From contig NZ_QYTV02000001.1 in assembly GCF_003605385.1 (NCBI RefSeq), positions 859,338 through 923,337 on the forward strand: a stretch of DNA of 64,000 bases, written 5' to 3'. Source of the DNA: Siminovitchia acidinfaciens. GTDB taxonomy: Bacteria; Bacillota; Bacilli; Bacillales; Bacillaceae_C. Shown piece by piece: positions 53,622 through 62,490 of this stretch. The notes below the pieces were generated by a model that did no database searches, was not told the DNA's origin, and saw only the letters and a program-made list of their open reading frames with translations. The stretch's first letter is position 1, and every line of letters begins with the position of its first letter. The position numbers were made by a program, and so were the translations under genes.

Positions 53622-54050
53622 TTAATGTTTAGATTTGATTTGAATTGCTTCAATATCCTTGCACTTTACTAAAAACAGTTCATCGTGGCCTTCATGATGT
53701 TTTACAAATTCGGCACAGCACTCTCTCTCTTTAAAGCAGACGAACCTTACATTTTCAATCTTACTTGAGCTTTTTAAAAATAAAGTCACTCTCTCGTTAA
53801 ACTCCAATCTTCTGATTCGTTCGCAAATGCAGCTTCTGCAATGTCTGTCTTCGCGATCTTCTTCCCGATGATGTCTGTCTTCGCGATCTTCTTCCCGACG
53901 ATGTCTGCGGTGTTCTTCACGTTCGCAACCACAATCACCATCCCAACCCCAATCCCAATCACATCTCACATCACCGCACTCACATCTTAGTTCTCTTCTT
54001 CTATGTCTGCGTGATTCTTCCAGACCGAATTCACCTACTTCAAAGCGCAC
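53622..54050 (-). CDS. Cys/His-rich protein with charged repeat insert (paralogue A)
   Basis: Unrecognised 142-residue protein. The N-terminal half is extremely charged (Arg, Asp, Glu, His) with Trp and Cys, and contains a tandem REEDREDRHH repeat encoded by near-identical DNA units at about 53860-53915. The C-terminal part from CRSCICERIRRLEF to KCKDIEAIQIK (about 75 residues) is shared with the gene at 54308, with four Cys and a HHEGHDE cluster that suggest metal binding. GTG 54050 lies eight bases after AAGGAG. Possibly a spore or stress protein, but no function can be assigned. Confidence 0.72.
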   Translation of the reverse strand: MRFEVGEFGLEESRRHRRRELRCECGDVRCDWDWGWDGDCGCEREEHRRHRREEDREDRHHREEDREDRHCRSCICERIRRLEFNERVTLFLKSSSKIENVRFVCFKERECCAEFVKHHEGHDELFLVKCKDIEAIQIKSKH

Positions 54051-54253
54051 ATTCACCACTCCTTATATTAGTTTAAAGGCTTTTAACCTTTAGTATTAAT
54101 ATATTGATGTATACAGAGGGCTGATTGGACAGATAGTCTGGTGAAAACAAACATTTTTAATAATATTGACTATATAAAAAGATCTTTGGTTTATTAGGGC
54201 TTACTTTAATCATCTGCTGTAATCATAAGAGAAATTTTAATTCATCTAATACA

Positions 54254-54305
54254 GTAAAAAACGTCAAATAATGCCCATCTGGGGAACAGTCGGGCATTAT
54301 TTGAC
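54254..54305 (-). terminator. Terminator of paralogue B
   Basis: Perfect 14-bp stem GTCAAATAATGCCC / GGGCATTATTTGAC, followed on the minus strand by GTTTTTTAC. Confidence 0.88.
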
Positions 54306-54307
54306 AC

Positions 54308-54580
54308 TTAAGCCGGTGGATGATAGGATGATGATTTAATACGAATTGCCACAATGTCTTTGCATTTTACAAGGAAAAGCTCGTCATGGCCTTCATGATG
54401 TCTTATGAATTCGGCGCAGCACTCTCTCTCTTTAAAGCAAACGAATCTGACATCTTCAATTTTTCTCGAACTTTTTAAAAAAAGAGTTACTTTTTCGTTG
54501 AACTCCAATCGTCTAATTCGATCGCAAATACAGCTTCTGCAGTGTCTGCACTCTTGTTCTTCACGTTCCTCAAATCCCAC
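54308..54580 (-). CDS. Cys/His-rich protein (paralogue B, short form)
   Basis: Unrecognised 90-residue protein, a paralogue of the product at 53622. It lacks the long charged insert: after MGFEEREEQEC it enters the shared domain CRSCICDRIRRLEFNEKVTLFL...KERECCAEFIRHHEGHDELFLVKCKDI. The ribosome-site layout (AAGGAG, eight bases, GTG) and about 100 bp of upstream DNA are also similar, so the duplication included the promoter. Ends at a strong terminator. Confidence 0.75.
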   Translation of the reverse strand: MGFEEREEQECRHCRSCICDRIRRLEFNEKVTLFLKSSRKIEDVRFVCFKERECCAEFIRHHEGHDELFLVKCKDIVAIRIKSSSYHPPA

Positions 54581-54734
54581 AAGTATCACTCCTTAATAAT
54601 TTTGTTAAGACTTTTTACCTTTGTTATTACTATATTGATGTGTGTATACGACTGATTGGACAAATAATCCGGTGAAAATAACCATTTTCTAATAGTGATG
54701 CCTAAAGTTAAAAATCTCTAACGATATTAGATTG

Positions 54735-54743
54735 TGCTATAAT
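54735..54743 (+). promoter_or_regulatory. Extended -10 promoter for the terC-like gene
   Basis: TG-N-TATAAT at 54735-54743, no clear -35. Confidence 0.5.
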
Positions 54744-54791
54744 GAAATAATCAAATGTTGAGGTATGCTTTTAGAGAAAGAAGGAAGATAT

Positions 54792-55511
54792 ATGGAAATA
54801 GCCGCAACTATATTCGGCATCACTATTACAACAGCGGCAATGGTTGCTTTATTAAAAATTATCGCGATCGATATCGTACTTTCGGGGGATAATGCCGTTG
54901 TGATTGCAATGGCGACGAGGAAATTGCCTAAGGAGATGCGAAATAAAGCGATTGTTTGGGGAACTGCAGGAGCGGTGGTTTTGAGAATCGTATTTGCAGT
55001 ACTTATTGTATGGCTTTTAAAAATTCCTTATGTTGATCTCATCGGAGGCCTCCTGCTTCTTTGGATTGCTTTTAAAGTACTTGTTGGCGGGGAAGACTCA
55101 ACAACCGTATCGGCCCATGGCACTTTTAAAAAAGCTGTGGGAACAATTATCCTTGCTGATGTTGTCATGAGCTTGGATAATGTGGTGGCTGTTGCAGGCG
55201 CAGCGAATGGCCACGTCATTATGGTTGCTATTGGAGTGGCAATCAGTATTCCTATCATGATTTACGGATCTGTTTTTATTGTCAAAGCAATAGAAAAATA
55301 CAGTTGGATTGCTTATATTGGATCTGGTATTCTGGCGTGGACAGCCGGGGAGATGATTCTAAGAGACAAATTGATCCAAGGCATCACTGAAATTTCCAAT
55401 CAAACGGAAACGTATTTAGCCACTGGTGGCATTACAGTCTTCATTCTTTTGGCAGGTTATATGACAAATAAAAGAGGACAAGCCAAAAGGAAAGTCAGGC
55501 ACTCTACTTAA
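54792..55511 (+). CDS. TerC family membrane protein (YjbE-like)
   Basis: TerC-family protein, 239 aa, seven or so helices. The two internally repeated acidic motifs are present: IDIVLSGDNAVVIAMA and ADVVMSLDNVVAVAGAA. Members export Mn2+ or help load metal on secreted proteins. No manganese riboswitch is visible upstream. ATG 54792 lies five bases after GAAGGAAG; the first nine codons of the longer frame are not likely. Confidence 0.87.
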   Translation: MEIAATIFGITITTAAMVALLKIIAIDIVLSGDNAVVIAMATRKLPKEMRNKAIVWGTAGAVVLRIVFAVLIVWLLKIPYVDLIGGLLLLWIAFKVLVGGEDSTTVSAHGTFKKAVGTIILADVVMSLDNVVAVAGAANGHVIMVAIGVAISIPIMIYGSVFIVKAIEKYSWIAYIGSGILAWTAGEMILRDKLIQGITEISNQTETYLATGGITVFILLAGYMTNKRGQAKRKVRHST

Positions 55512-55565
55512 TAGAAATTATCCGGCCGGCGATTGCCGGTCTTTTCAATGATTAAAAAGTGTGAT

Positions 55566-55590
55566 ATCAGGCGCCTTGCGCCTTTTCTTA
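55566..55590 (+). repeat. Remnant of the mosaic repeat tail (R12)
   Basis: ATCAGGCGCCTTGCGCCTTT resembles the tail GGCGCCTTGCGCTTTTCTTA of other copies; only about 25 bases survive, directly upstream of malK. A small stem (CCGGC..GCCGG, 55521-55546) precedes it. Confidence 0.45.
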
Positions 55591-55613
55591 TCTTTGATAA
55601 AGCGGGGATAATT

Positions 55614-57224
55614 ATGAATTTCGGAAAAAGATACATATCACTTCAGACGGCTATTATCATTTTTGTGGTGGTTGTCGTCATTGCTGCTCTCTCTGCAACG
55701 GGAATACTACTTGTAAATGTAACCGCTGACAATATTGAAATGCATCAGGCGGAAAAGGCCATGGGAATCGCACAGACTGTCAGTGAAGTTCCTCTGGTGA
55801 AAGAATCATTGGATGAAAATGAAAGATCAGAAGAAGTTCAACTCTTTACTAATAAGATCAGGCACGATACAAATTTGCTTTTTATAGTTGTCATGGATAT
55901 GGATGGAATCCGAAAGACGCATCCAAACGCCGATATAATAGGAAAACCTTTTGTTGGAGGGGATGAGACTCGGGCATTAAAGGGGGAACAATACACTTCC
56001 ATTGCGGAAGGAACTCTTGGTCCTTCGCTTCGTGCCTTCAAGCCAGTTTTCAATGATGCCGGTCAGCAAATCGGCGCTGTTTCAGTGGGGATATCTCTTG
56101 AAACTGTAAAGGATACCGTATCTAAAAGCAGGTATATCATCTACGCCGGCATGGGCGTCGGGATTTTGCTGGGGATAATTGGGGCGATATCCTTAGCAAG
56201 GAGAATCAATCGGATTTTATTTGGGCTGGAACCTTATAAGATTGCTAGCTTACTTGAAGAAAGAAATGCCATGCTTGAATCGGTCCGTGAAGGAATCATC
56301 GCAGTCAACCCTGAACACACCATCGTTGTGGCCAATAAGGAGGCAGTAAGGATTTTCAGGAAGGCAGGCCTTCCGCTTAATCCGGTTGGCAAAAAGGTAG
56401 ATGAATATTTGCCGGTCAGCCGATTAATTAGAATCTTACAGTCGGACAGGGCCGAATATGATCAGGAAAGTGACATAAACGGGTTGCCTATTCTCGTGAA
56501 CCGCGTGCCGGTGAAAGTGAATGGTCAAACGGTGGGTGCCATCTCGACTTTTAGGGACAAGTCTGAACTCAGTTCGTTGGCAGAGCAGTTGACGGGTGTT
56601 CGCACGTATGCGGATGCACTGCGTGCCCAAACCCATGAATTCATGAATATCCTGCATGTTATCACAGGAATGCTGCACATCAAAGAGTATGCGGGACTCG
56701 AAAAATATTTGAGAAAACAAACCAAACTTTTTCAAGCGGAAACCGGATGCGTGTCCAATATTGTGAAAGATCCGGTAATCGCCGGGTTTTTGCTTAGTAA
56801 GGGAAGCTATGCCCGGGAAAATCAAGTCAAACTCCGTTACAGGGCCAATACTCCTTTACCGTCATCTGCAGATCCGAATACCGCCCATCATATGATAACG
56901 ATTGTGGGCAATTTAATAGAGAATGCATTTGACGCTGTGAAGGATAATATCGAAAAACAGGTTTCTGTCTCTTTTCATTATGACGGTGCATCATGCGCTA
57001 TCACTGTAAAAGATAACGGAAAGGGAATCGCCGGGGAAATCAGAGATCATATTTTTCAAAAAGGGGAGTCTACCAAAGGCTCTGAAAAGGGGTTCGGGTT
57101 ATATAATGTAATGCAAAGCGTCCGGTCATTGGACGGAACAATCGCATTTGAATCAGATGACATAATAGGAACTTCATTCATCGTGAAGTTTCCTTATAAG
57201 GAAGAGGAGAATGATTTTGATTAA
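55614..57224 (+). CDS. malK: Two-component sensor kinase of the CitA/DcuS family (MalK)
   Basis: Membrane sensor histidine kinase, 536 aa, for C4-dicarboxylates such as malate. TM1 (about 13-37), extracytoplasmic PAS-like sensor (about 40-170), TM2 (about 176-198), cytoplasmic PAS (about 210-320), then the kinase core: His box RAQTHEFMNILHVI, N box NLIENAFDAVK, DNGKGI and KGFGLYNV. The ATG at 55614 follows GCGGGGA; the longer frame from 55533 runs through a repeat remnant. It overlaps malR by 14 bases, and a DASS transporter follows, a natural target. Confidence 0.9.
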   Translation: MNFGKRYISLQTAIIIFVVVVVIAALSATGILLVNVTADNIEMHQAEKAMGIAQTVSEVPLVKESLDENERSEEVQLFTNKIRHDTNLLFIVVMDMDGIRKTHPNADIIGKPFVGGDETRALKGEQYTSIAEGTLGPSLRAFKPVFNDAGQQIGAVSVGISLETVKDTVSKSRYIIYAGMGVGILLGIIGAISLARRINRILFGLEPYKIASLLEERNAMLESVREGIIAVNPEHTIVVANKEAVRIFRKAGLPLNPVGKKVDEYLPVSRLIRILQSDRAEYDQESDINGLPILVNRVPVKVNGQTVGAISTFRDKSELSSLAEQLTGVRTYADALRAQTHEFMNILHVITGMLHIKEYAGLEKYLRKQTKLFQAETGCVSNIVKDPVIAGFLLSKGSYARENQVKLRYRANTPLPSSADPNTAHHMITIVGNLIENAFDAVKDNIEKQVSVSFHYDGASCAITVKDNGKGIAGEIRDHIFQKGESTKGSEKGFGLYNVMQSVRSLDGTIAFESDDIIGTSFIVKFPYKEEENDFD

Positions 57225-57936
57225 CGTATTAATCGTGGAAGATGATCCAATGGTTGCTGAAATTAATAAGCGGTATTTGGAAGCTATCCCCGGCTTTAAA
57301 TGTATAGGCATTGCCCCCCATGCAGAGGAAGCTCTGGGTATGCTGCAAAATACTGGAGCGGACCTCTTATTGCTGGATATTTTTATGCCAGGAGAGCTGG
57401 GGCTGGAGCTGCTAACACAAATTAGAAGAGAAAAAAATGATATTGATGTCATTATCATTTCTGCTGCAAATGACATTCAAACGATCCAGTCGGCCCTCCA
57501 TCTTGGAGTGGTTGACTTTTTGATTAAGCCGTTTGAGTTTGAACGCTTCCAGTCATCTTTAAGAAAATATAAAAAAACAAAACAGTTGTTAAGTGAGCAG
57601 AAAGAAAGGCTAAAGCAATCCGAAATTGACCAGCTTTTCAAGCGGGAAGAAAATCAGACTGCCGCAGCTGATATACCAAAGGGACTGACAAGGACCACAT
57701 TGGAGATGATTGCAAAAGAAATTATGGAAAAAAAGGAGCAATCTTTTTCCACAGAGGAACTTGCACTGGATGTCGGTATTTCCCGTGTATCAATGGGGAA
57801 GTATTTAAACTTTTTGTGGGAGATTCAATTCCTTGATAAGAGGGTAGACTATGGAACAAAGGGGCGCCCTGCAAACAAGTATTGCCTTAGAAAAGAAAAG
57901 TTGGAGGTGATCAAGCAGTATATTGATGTACCTTAA
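57211..57936 (+). CDS. malR: Response regulator MalR
   Basis: CitB/DcuR-type response regulator, 241 aa. Receiver with acidic pair ED-D (residues 10-12), phosphoacceptor Asp56 in LLLLDIFMPG and Lys in FLIKPFEFERF; a helical linker leads to a C-terminal winged-helix-like DNA-binding region (LALDVGISRVSMGKYLNFL). Overlap with malK indicates coupled translation. Expected to activate the dicarboxylate transporter that follows. Confidence 0.92.
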   Translation: MILINVLIVEDDPMVAEINKRYLEAIPGFKCIGIAPHAEEALGMLQNTGADLLLLDIFMPGELGLELLTQIRREKNDIDVIIISAANDIQTIQSALHLGVVDFLIKPFEFERFQSSLRKYKKTKQLLSEQKERLKQSEIDQLFKREENQTAAADIPKGLTRTTLEMIAKEIMEKKEQSFSTEELALDVGISRVSMGKYLNFLWEIQFLDKRVDYGTKGRPANKYCLRKEKLEVIKQYIDVP

Positions 57937-58027
57937 AGTACCTTCGTTCACTTACATTACTTACTAAACTTTTAAATTAATTTAACAGACTTCATTAACT
58001 AAGGAAATGCGGATAACCTAATTTTAG

Positions 58028-58043
58028 TGAAAGCGCTTTTTCA
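58028..58043 (+). promoter_or_regulatory. cre-like palindrome upstream of the dicarboxylate transporter
   Basis: TGAAAGCGCTTTTTCA is close to the CcpA site TGAAAGCGCTTTCA but carries two extra T in the right arm, so it is an imperfect match. It lies 27 bases before the start codon. Confidence 0.4.
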
Positions 58044-58069
58044 TTAATTTAAAAGGAGTGACGGCGGCC

Positions 58070-59728
58070 ATGGGAAAATCACATATATTATCCGCATGGG
58101 AGACTTTATGGAAATCACATCGGCAAACGAAGAATTTGTTGATGTTTGCAATGCCTAAGAAAAGAGCGGAAAATGAAAATAAAAGGAGTATGAGAAAGGC
58201 AGAAGGTTTCGATCACCAGGATGGCGGGAAAGGTCCTGTTTCATATAGAACCCCCCAGAAAGTGGGATTGATATTAGGCCCATTATTATTTATTCTGACA
58301 CAATTGTTTTTTACACCCGAGGGGTTAAGTTCTGAAGCTAAATCAGTTCTCGCTGTAACGCTGTGGGTAGCTACATGGTGGGTTACCGAAGCTATTCCGA
58401 TTCCTGCGGCATCTTTATTGCCAATCATTTTGCTTCCGATGACTGGAGCGATGGCTGGATCAGATGTAACCGCTTCATACGGAGATCCAATCGTCTTTCT
58501 CTTTTTGGGCGGCTTCTTTATTGCCATTGCCATGGAGAAATGGAATCTTCATAAACGAATAGCGCTGACGATCATTTCTCTTATAGGGACAAATGTTCAA
58601 AGAATCGTTTTGGGATTCATGGCGGCAACAGGTTTTTTATCAATGTGGGTTTCTAATACCGCTGCCGTCATGATGATGATTCCGATTGGAACTGCGATTG
58701 TATATCAGGCGGCTGCAGCTATGAAAGGGAACAGTGAGACAAATGCCGAAGATAACCGCAACTTTGAAAAAGCCGTTATTTTGGCAATCGGTTACTCAGG
58801 AACTATTGGCGGACTTGGTACGCTGATCGGAACACCGCCCAATATCATTTTGGCCGCAACGGTCAACAAGCTTTTTGATATCCAAATTTCATTTGCGGGG
58901 TGGATGGCTTTTGCAACTCCAGTTGTGATCATCATGATTTTTGCAACTTGGCTTTATATTACTAAGATTGCTTTTCCGGTCAAATTGAAAGAATTGCCGG
59001 GCGGGAAACAGTTGATTGAAAAAGAAAAAACGGCATTGGGTAAAATCAGCTTTGAAGAGACCATGGTTCTACTAGTGTTTTTATTTGCTGCATTCATGTG
59101 GATTACCCGAACATTCCTGTGGGAGAATATCATTGGAATCACCACGCTATCCGATACATTGATCGCCATCCTTGCTGCAGTAATATTATTTTTAATCCCG
59201 GTAAGAAAAGGTAAAGGACGATTGCTTGAGTGGGAAAACTCAAAAGAAATTCCATGGGGAATTCTGTTATTGTTTGGAGGAGGCTTGGCCATTGCGGGCG
59301 GATTTATAGATACTGGTTTAGCTGAGTGGATGGGAACGCAATTGACAGTTCTGCAAGGAGTCCATTTCATCCTAATTATCTTACTTTCGACAGCACTTGT
59401 CCTTGGGTTGACAGAATTTACTTCCAATACTGCGACAGCTACGATGATTTTGCCTGTTTTGGCTTCGTTGGCACTCGCAATCAACGTTCATCCGTTTGCA
59501 TTGATGGTTCCAGCTGCAATGGCGGCCAATTGCGCATTTATGATGCCTGTCGGAACCCCGCCTAATGCGATTATGTTTGCAACGGGCAAATTAAAACTAA
59601 TAGAAATGATCAGGGCCGGATTTTGGGTTAATGTATTTGTTTTAATTTTAATCGTCGCGTTTGTGTTCTTAATACTTCCTGTACTTTGGGGAGTGGATTT
59701 AACCGTATATCCTGAGGCATTTAAATAA
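58070..59728 (+). CDS. DASS/SLC13 family dicarboxylate:Na+ symporter
   Basis: Divalent anion:sodium symporter, 552 aa, 11-12 helices. Signature pieces: WWVTEAIPIPAASLLPI, the SNTAAVMMMIPIG motif (SNT), GTLIGTPPNIIL, and the second SNT-like TEFTSNTATATMILP with MPVGTPPNAI. A basic N-terminal extension of about 60 residues precedes helix 1. Likely substrate malate, succinate or fumarate given the malK-malR pair upstream; B. subtilis MalKR instead controls maeN. ATG 58070 chosen, 11 bases after AAAGGAG; GTG 58058 overlaps the site. Confidence 0.9.
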   Translation: MGKSHILSAWETLWKSHRQTKNLLMFAMPKKRAENENKRSMRKAEGFDHQDGGKGPVSYRTPQKVGLILGPLLFILTQLFFTPEGLSSEAKSVLAVTLWVATWWVTEAIPIPAASLLPIILLPMTGAMAGSDVTASYGDPIVFLFLGGFFIAIAMEKWNLHKRIALTIISLIGTNVQRIVLGFMAATGFLSMWVSNTAAVMMMIPIGTAIVYQAAAAMKGNSETNAEDNRNFEKAVILAIGYSGTIGGLGTLIGTPPNIILAATVNKLFDIQISFAGWMAFATPVVIIMIFATWLYITKIAFPVKLKELPGGKQLIEKEKTALGKISFEETMVLLVFLFAAFMWITRTFLWENIIGITTLSDTLIAILAAVILFLIPVRKGKGRLLEWENSKEIPWGILLLFGGGLAIAGGFIDTGLAEWMGTQLTVLQGVHFILIILLSTALVLGLTEFTSNTATATMILPVLASLALAINVHPFALMVPAAMAANCAFMMPVGTPPNAIMFATGKLKLIEMIRAGFWVNVFVLILIVAFVFLILPVLWGVDLTVYPEAFK

Positions 59729-59770
59729 TGATACGCAAAAAAGCTGCCAAGGCAGCTTTTTTGCGTATCA
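59729..59770. terminator. Bidirectional terminator with 20-bp perfect stem
   Basis: Arms 59729-59748 and 59751-59770 are perfectly complementary with a two-base AA gap; A6 and T6 runs lie inside the arms. The stop codon of the reverse gene is the end of the right arm. Confidence 0.9.
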
Positions 59771-60127
59771 GTGGGGAGATTTCCGTAACTCTTCCATTGC
59801 CTGTTGTACGAGTGTGACTGCTTGGCTCATAGCTGCCCCGCCTCCGAATGCGGCAGTGACACCGATTGTTTCCAAAATTTCTTCTTCGGTGCATCCTTGG
59901 TCAAGGCATCCCTTTGTATGGTAAATGATACAATACTCATCCTGTGCATAAATGCTAATTCCCAGAGCAATCATTTGTTTCTCTTTTTGGGAAAGGTTGC
60001 CATCCTCGAAACAGGCCTGTGTAAAATGATTATACGCTTTTGCGATTTCAGGCATTTTTTTCGTAAATAAACCAATGCCATCCTTGTATTCCTGCAATGC
60101 TGCTTCTGAAAAATTGTGTTCTTCCAT
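59768..60127 (-). CDS. Carboxymuconolactone decarboxylase family protein (YurZ/AhpD-like)
   Basis: AhpD/CMD-fold protein, 119 aa, all helical. The active-site-like segment reads [22 protein letters not shown], with one Cys before the His where AhpD has a CxxC pair, so classical peroxidase reduction is doubtful. ATG 60127 lies seven bases after AAAGGAGAG; the ATG two codons upstream is too close. Function unknown beyond the family. Confidence 0.82.
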   Translation of the reverse strand: MEEHNFSEAALQEYKDGIGLFTKKMPEIAKAYNHFTQACFEDGNLSQKEKQMIALGISIYAQDEYCIIYHTKGCLDQGCTEEEILETIGVTAAFGGGAAMSQAVTLVQQAMEELRKSPH

Positions 60128-60193
60128 ATTCATCTCTCCTTTCGAATGATATTATTACTACAGCGCATAAAAACATACGAAGAAATTTTATGC

Positions 60194-60227
60194 AAAAAAA
60201 AACACTCGATCCTATATGGATCAAGCG
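60194..60227 (-). terminator. Terminator after tRNA-Ala
   Basis: Minus strand: CGCTTGATCC / GGATCGAGTG stem (one G-T pair) and nine or more T. Confidence 0.87.
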
Positions 60228-60238
60228 TTTAATATAGA

Positions 60239-60311
<73 letters not shown>

Positions 60312-60509
60312 GTTAAAATTGAACACAATATCTATTATATAAACTTTTATAAAAAGTGCAAGAGAAATTTAAAATTAATTATCTCAAATTCTTGAACAAA
60401 GTCAATATGGCCTTAGTATAGGGGTCTGTGGATGGGTGACTTCATAATTGACATTCTTGATCTTAACACACTTTTTTTGATAATCCTCGACTCTGACTTG
60501 CATTTTTCC

Positions 60510-60538
60510 AAAAAAAGAGCGCTTGATTAAAGCGCTCT
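60510..60538 (-). terminator. Terminator of the yjcZ-type gene
   Basis: Minus strand: AGAGCGCTT / AAGCGCTCT stem, five-base loop, then seven T. Confidence 0.85.
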
Positions 60539-60604
60539 AGGAGGTTGAAGTGAGCCGAAATGGATTCGGAAGTCGGTTCGGTTGTGGTATTGTCCACGGG
60601 AAAG

Positions 60605-60733
60605 CTAGTAACGAAATGCCGTGCCAACAATGATCAACAGAATGAACAGTACTACGATTAACGCAAAGGAAGTACCCAAGCCGTATCCTCCCCCATATCC
60701 ATAACCGCCATACCTACGGCCAAAACAACACAT
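60605..60733 (-). CDS. YjcZ family sporulation miniprotein
   Basis: A 42-residue protein of the YjcZ/small sporulation protein family: Cys-Cys N-terminus, a Gly/Tyr-rich segment ([15 protein letters not shown]), then one membrane helix ([18 protein letters not shown]) ending in RY. AAGGTGG precedes the ATG by about nine bases. Such genes are made during sporulation; the precise role is unknown. Too short for usual gene finders. Confidence 0.88.
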   Translation of the reverse strand: MCCFGRRYGGYGYGGGYGLGTSFALIVVLFILLIIVGTAFRY

Positions 60734-61219
60734 GAATTTCACCACCTTATAGGATTAATACAAATTATGCAGGTACAAGTGAAACGAGCTAGGGATATGC
60801 GGACAAATATTAAAAATGGGTATAAAATGGATATTAACCAATACTGGTTATCAGGACTGACCCTCATTTTCTGTTCCTAGACGGGTATAACACCCGCCTG
60901 CGGCTTCCTAGTTCAGAAAAACTGCAATATAAATCCTCTCAATCAAATTCGACATGCTCCACTACATTATTAACAAAGCCGGCTTTAAGTAGATATTGAA
61001 GAAGGTGTAAGTAGGTATTTGCTTTAATGATGAACGAAGAAGAGACGTTCAAGATGTGAATGTTGTGAAGAACACGAATGAGAGCACAGGCACAGACATG
61101 CACGTTTTGAATGGTAATAAAAAAAGCCCGTGATTAGCGGGCTTTAATGTGAAGTGACGGTATCACTCTTAGCTGTCCTGTCGTTTCACTTACGCTGACA
61201 TTACTACTTTCTGGTGAAA
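60734..61219. other. Gene-free region between yjcZ-type gene and DUF1232 remnant
   Basis: No gene supported on either strand. It holds a perfect TAACCA-atac-TGGTTA palindrome (60835-60850), a small GGGT/ACCC hairpin near 60882, and the terminator at 61117-61145. Confidence 0.4.
61117..61145 (-). terminator. Terminator after the DUF1232 gene
   Basis: Minus strand: AAAGCCCG / CGGGCTTT stem, seven-base loop, T-run of six or more. Confidence 0.8.
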
Positions 61220-61609
61220 TTAGTTAACCTTCCATATCTGATGCACCATGAGAGTCAACCATACGAAACAAATGATCCATGCAGCAATGAAAAAAGTACC
61301 GATAATCCAATTCCTTGGTTTTTCTATTTGTCCATTTTCTTCAGCTTTATTCCTATATTCTTCTATAATTGTCCGTGGGATTAGTAGCAAGGCATTTATG
61401 ATCCCAATAGGAACAATGATCAAATCATCTAAATATCCCAAAATTGGTATGAAATCTGGTATTAAATCAATTGGACTAATAGCATACGCAACAACGCAAA
61501 TGGCGACACATTTGGCATACCCGGGTACTCGGGGGTCTCTGTAAGCTAGATAAAGTATGGAAATATACTGCTTAAGCTTCCTGAAATTGTGTGTGATTCT
61601 TTTTAGTGG
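61220..61609 (-). pseudogene. DUF1232 (YkvA-like) membrane protein, 5' end damaged
   Basis: The frame carries a full DUF1232 core: YISILYLAYRDPRVPGYAK, then YAISPIDLIPDFIPILGYLD, then a C-terminal membrane helix (WIIGTFFIAAWIICFVWL). The only usable start codon, a TTG at 61441, falls inside this core, so it cannot be the true start. Upstream the frame stays open to a TAA at 61610-61612 but has no ATG, GTG or TTG and no ribosome site. Either the start was lost (pseudogene) or a rare start is used. The coding part itself has no stop or frameshift. Confidence 0.65.
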
Positions 61610-61699
61610 TTATATATGTTGCTCGATGTTTTTCTACATCAATTACTATTTAAGTTTCAACTATAATAGATTTATCGATTGTAGCCTATGTTGGATACG

Positions 61700-62392
61700 T
61701 TAGCTCATTATCTCAATTTCTTGAACATCGTCTATGTGAGAGAGCGTATAATAGATATTTGTAACAGATCTTTTTGCACTGACACGTGTTTTCAACTCTA
61801 ATAGATGAGCCGATTGTTCTCTTAAGTCTTTGATACGGGTGTGGGTGATATGGATTTTCTCTTTTTGTAGATTCAAAAGAACGTGTTCAACACTTTCTCT
61901 TTCTGTTACTGTAATCTTAATAAGAAGATCTCTTTTTAAAAGTTTCTTTGGGCCGATCTTTGTCAACGCATAGGGAATGACTTCCACACTAATGATGAGT
62001 AATACGACTCCAACTACAGCTTCCGTATAAAATCCGGCTCCGACGGCAATGCCAATTCCTGCTGCTCCCCAAATCATTGCTGCTGTTGTCAATCCGGAAA
62101 TATGGTCATTGCCTCGTCTTAATATGACACCGGCACCTAAGAAACCGATGCCCGAAACAATCTGGGCCGCAAGGCGCAGTGGATCCATTTGGATTCTTAC
62201 CTCGTCGCTTCCTGGAAAAAGATAGGCCGATTCAATCGATACAATTGTCAAAAGACAGCTGATGATTGAAATGACGAGACTTGTCTTCAGACCGAGAGGT
62301 TTTCGTTTTAACTCTCTCTCTAGACCGATGACTAATCCAAGGGCTGCGGAAATACATAATTTTATTAGTAGTTCTATATCGATCATTTCCAT
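61700..62392 (-). CDS. MgtC/SapB family membrane protein
   Basis: MgtC/SapB-type protein, 230 aa: five helices in residues 1-145 with the family motifs GLVIGLERELKRKPLGLKT and GIGFLGAGVILRRGN, then a cytoplasmic ACT-like C-terminal domain (LLIKITVTERESVEHVLLNL). In pathogens MgtC acts in Mg2+ limitation and restrains ATP synthase; in Bacillus the role is unclear. No Mg2+ riboswitch is visible. ATG behind GGGAGAG. Confidence 0.88.
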   Translation of the reverse strand: MEMIDIELLIKLCISAALGLVIGLERELKRKPLGLKTSLVISIISCLLTIVSIESAYLFPGSDEVRIQMDPLRLAAQIVSGIGFLGAGVILRRGNDHISGLTTAAMIWGAAGIGIAVGAGFYTEAVVGVVLLIISVEVIPYALTKIGPKKLLKRDLLIKITVTERESVEHVLLNLQKEKIHITHTRIKDLREQSAHLLELKTRVSAKRSVTNIYYTLSHIDDVQEIEIMS

Positions 62393-62490
62393 TAGCTTCT
62401 CTCCCTGTCTCTATAGAATTGGAAATGAAAAAAAATACGTTAATTTACTTTATCATATTTTAAAAGCAACCCATAAAGGAAAGATGATAT

